This document shows positions 14,178 to 14,426 of a DNA stretch of 14,426 nt, piece after piece. The notes beneath the pieces are model-generated. The model was not told where the DNA came from and searched no databases. It saw only the letters and a program-made list of their open reading frames with translations. Positions within the stretch are counted from its first letter, which is position 1, and every line of letters begins with the position of its first letter. The DNA comes from Bacteroidales bacterium UBA3290 (GTDB lineage: Bacteria > Bacteroidota > Bacteroidia > Bacteroidales > UBA932): contig DETK01000035.1 of NCBI GenBank assembly GCA_002361615.1, positions 1-14,426 of the forward strand. The letters are read 5' to 3'. Position numbers and translations under genes: made by a program.

Positions 14178-14426
14178 GGTTGGGGCAGAGCCCCAGTATG
14201 GCAAGCGGCATCAGCCGCTAGCAGAGGCCGTGAGGGAGAGCCACGTGCAATAGCAGGCCGAAGCGGCGGGGGTTGGGGCAGCGCCCCAGTATAGCAAGCG
14301 GCATCAGCCGCTAGAGGAGGCCGTGAGGGAAAGCCATGTGCAATAGCAGGCCGAAGCGGCGGGGGTTGGGGCAGAGCCCCAGTATGGCAAGCGGCATCAG
14401 CCGCTAGCGGAGGCCGTGAGGGCGAG
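14178..14426. repeat. 93-base tandem repeat array (2.7 copies, runs off the window)
   Basis: Units start at 14178, 14271 and 14364 (the third is cut at 63 bases). Units 1 and 2 differ at six positions; unit 3 differs from unit 1 at two of 63. Each unit holds GGGGCAGAGCCCC (loop variant AGC in unit 2), GCGGCATCAGCCGC and GCCGAAGCGGC hairpin motifs. There are no unique spacers, so it is not CRISPR. The minus strand is open in one frame across the array, because 93 is a multiple of three, but no start is visible. Confidence 0.92.

Noticed and set aside
14178..14426. CRISPR array
   Set aside because: The units are repeated over their entire 93 bases with no unique spacers, and no cas gene is present. 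The 41-base units at 9328-9730 are also too diverged and irregularly spaced for CRISPR.

Overview
The window reads as a chromosomal piece of a GC-rich member of the Bacteroidota, most likely Bacteroidales. Upstream regions carry TAnnTTTG-type -7 boxes with a TTG about 19-20 bases upstream instead of sigma70 hexamers. Start codons are not preceded by Shine-Dalgarno sequences. The gene set (dimeric-type GlyRS, SUF cysteine desulfurase, WbqC-like protein, FadD-type acyl-CoA synthetase) fits. The species is not identifiable from the sequence alone.

Layout. 1-2976 (minus) is a tightly packed SUF/housekeeping operon: sufS, a SufE-SufT(DUF59) fusion, folK and glyS, the last cut by the window edge. 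The SufE-DUF59 and folK junctions are ATGA overlaps. ruvA (3028-3618, plus) diverges from sufS and meets the next operon tail to tail with a 14-base overlap.

3605-8722 (minus) is a five-gene operon in which every junction overlaps: a spore-photoproduct-lyase-like radical SAM protein, an ATP-grasp-like protein, a WbqC-like protein, a family 2 glycosyltransferase and a DegT/StrS sugar aminotransferase. It looks like a compact pathway for an unknown amino-sugar glycan or decorated small molecule, and it is the best candidate here for an undescribed system. gcvH (8839-9213, plus) diverges from it and ends at a hairpin terminator.

9214-9919 has no convincing gene but much structure: a 116-base direct repeat in two copies, each built from two diverged 41-base units, flanking a 40-base imperfect inverted repeat, then a terminator hairpin. 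9920-14065 (minus) is a three-gene operon: an AMP-forming acyl-CoA synthetase followed by two secreted proteins of unknown function that share a related C-terminal domain. The window ends in 93-base tandem repeats (14178-14426) that run off the edge and share a palindromic module with the gcvH-downstream region.

Most long open frames opposite these genes are antisense shadows produced by the GC-rich codon use.
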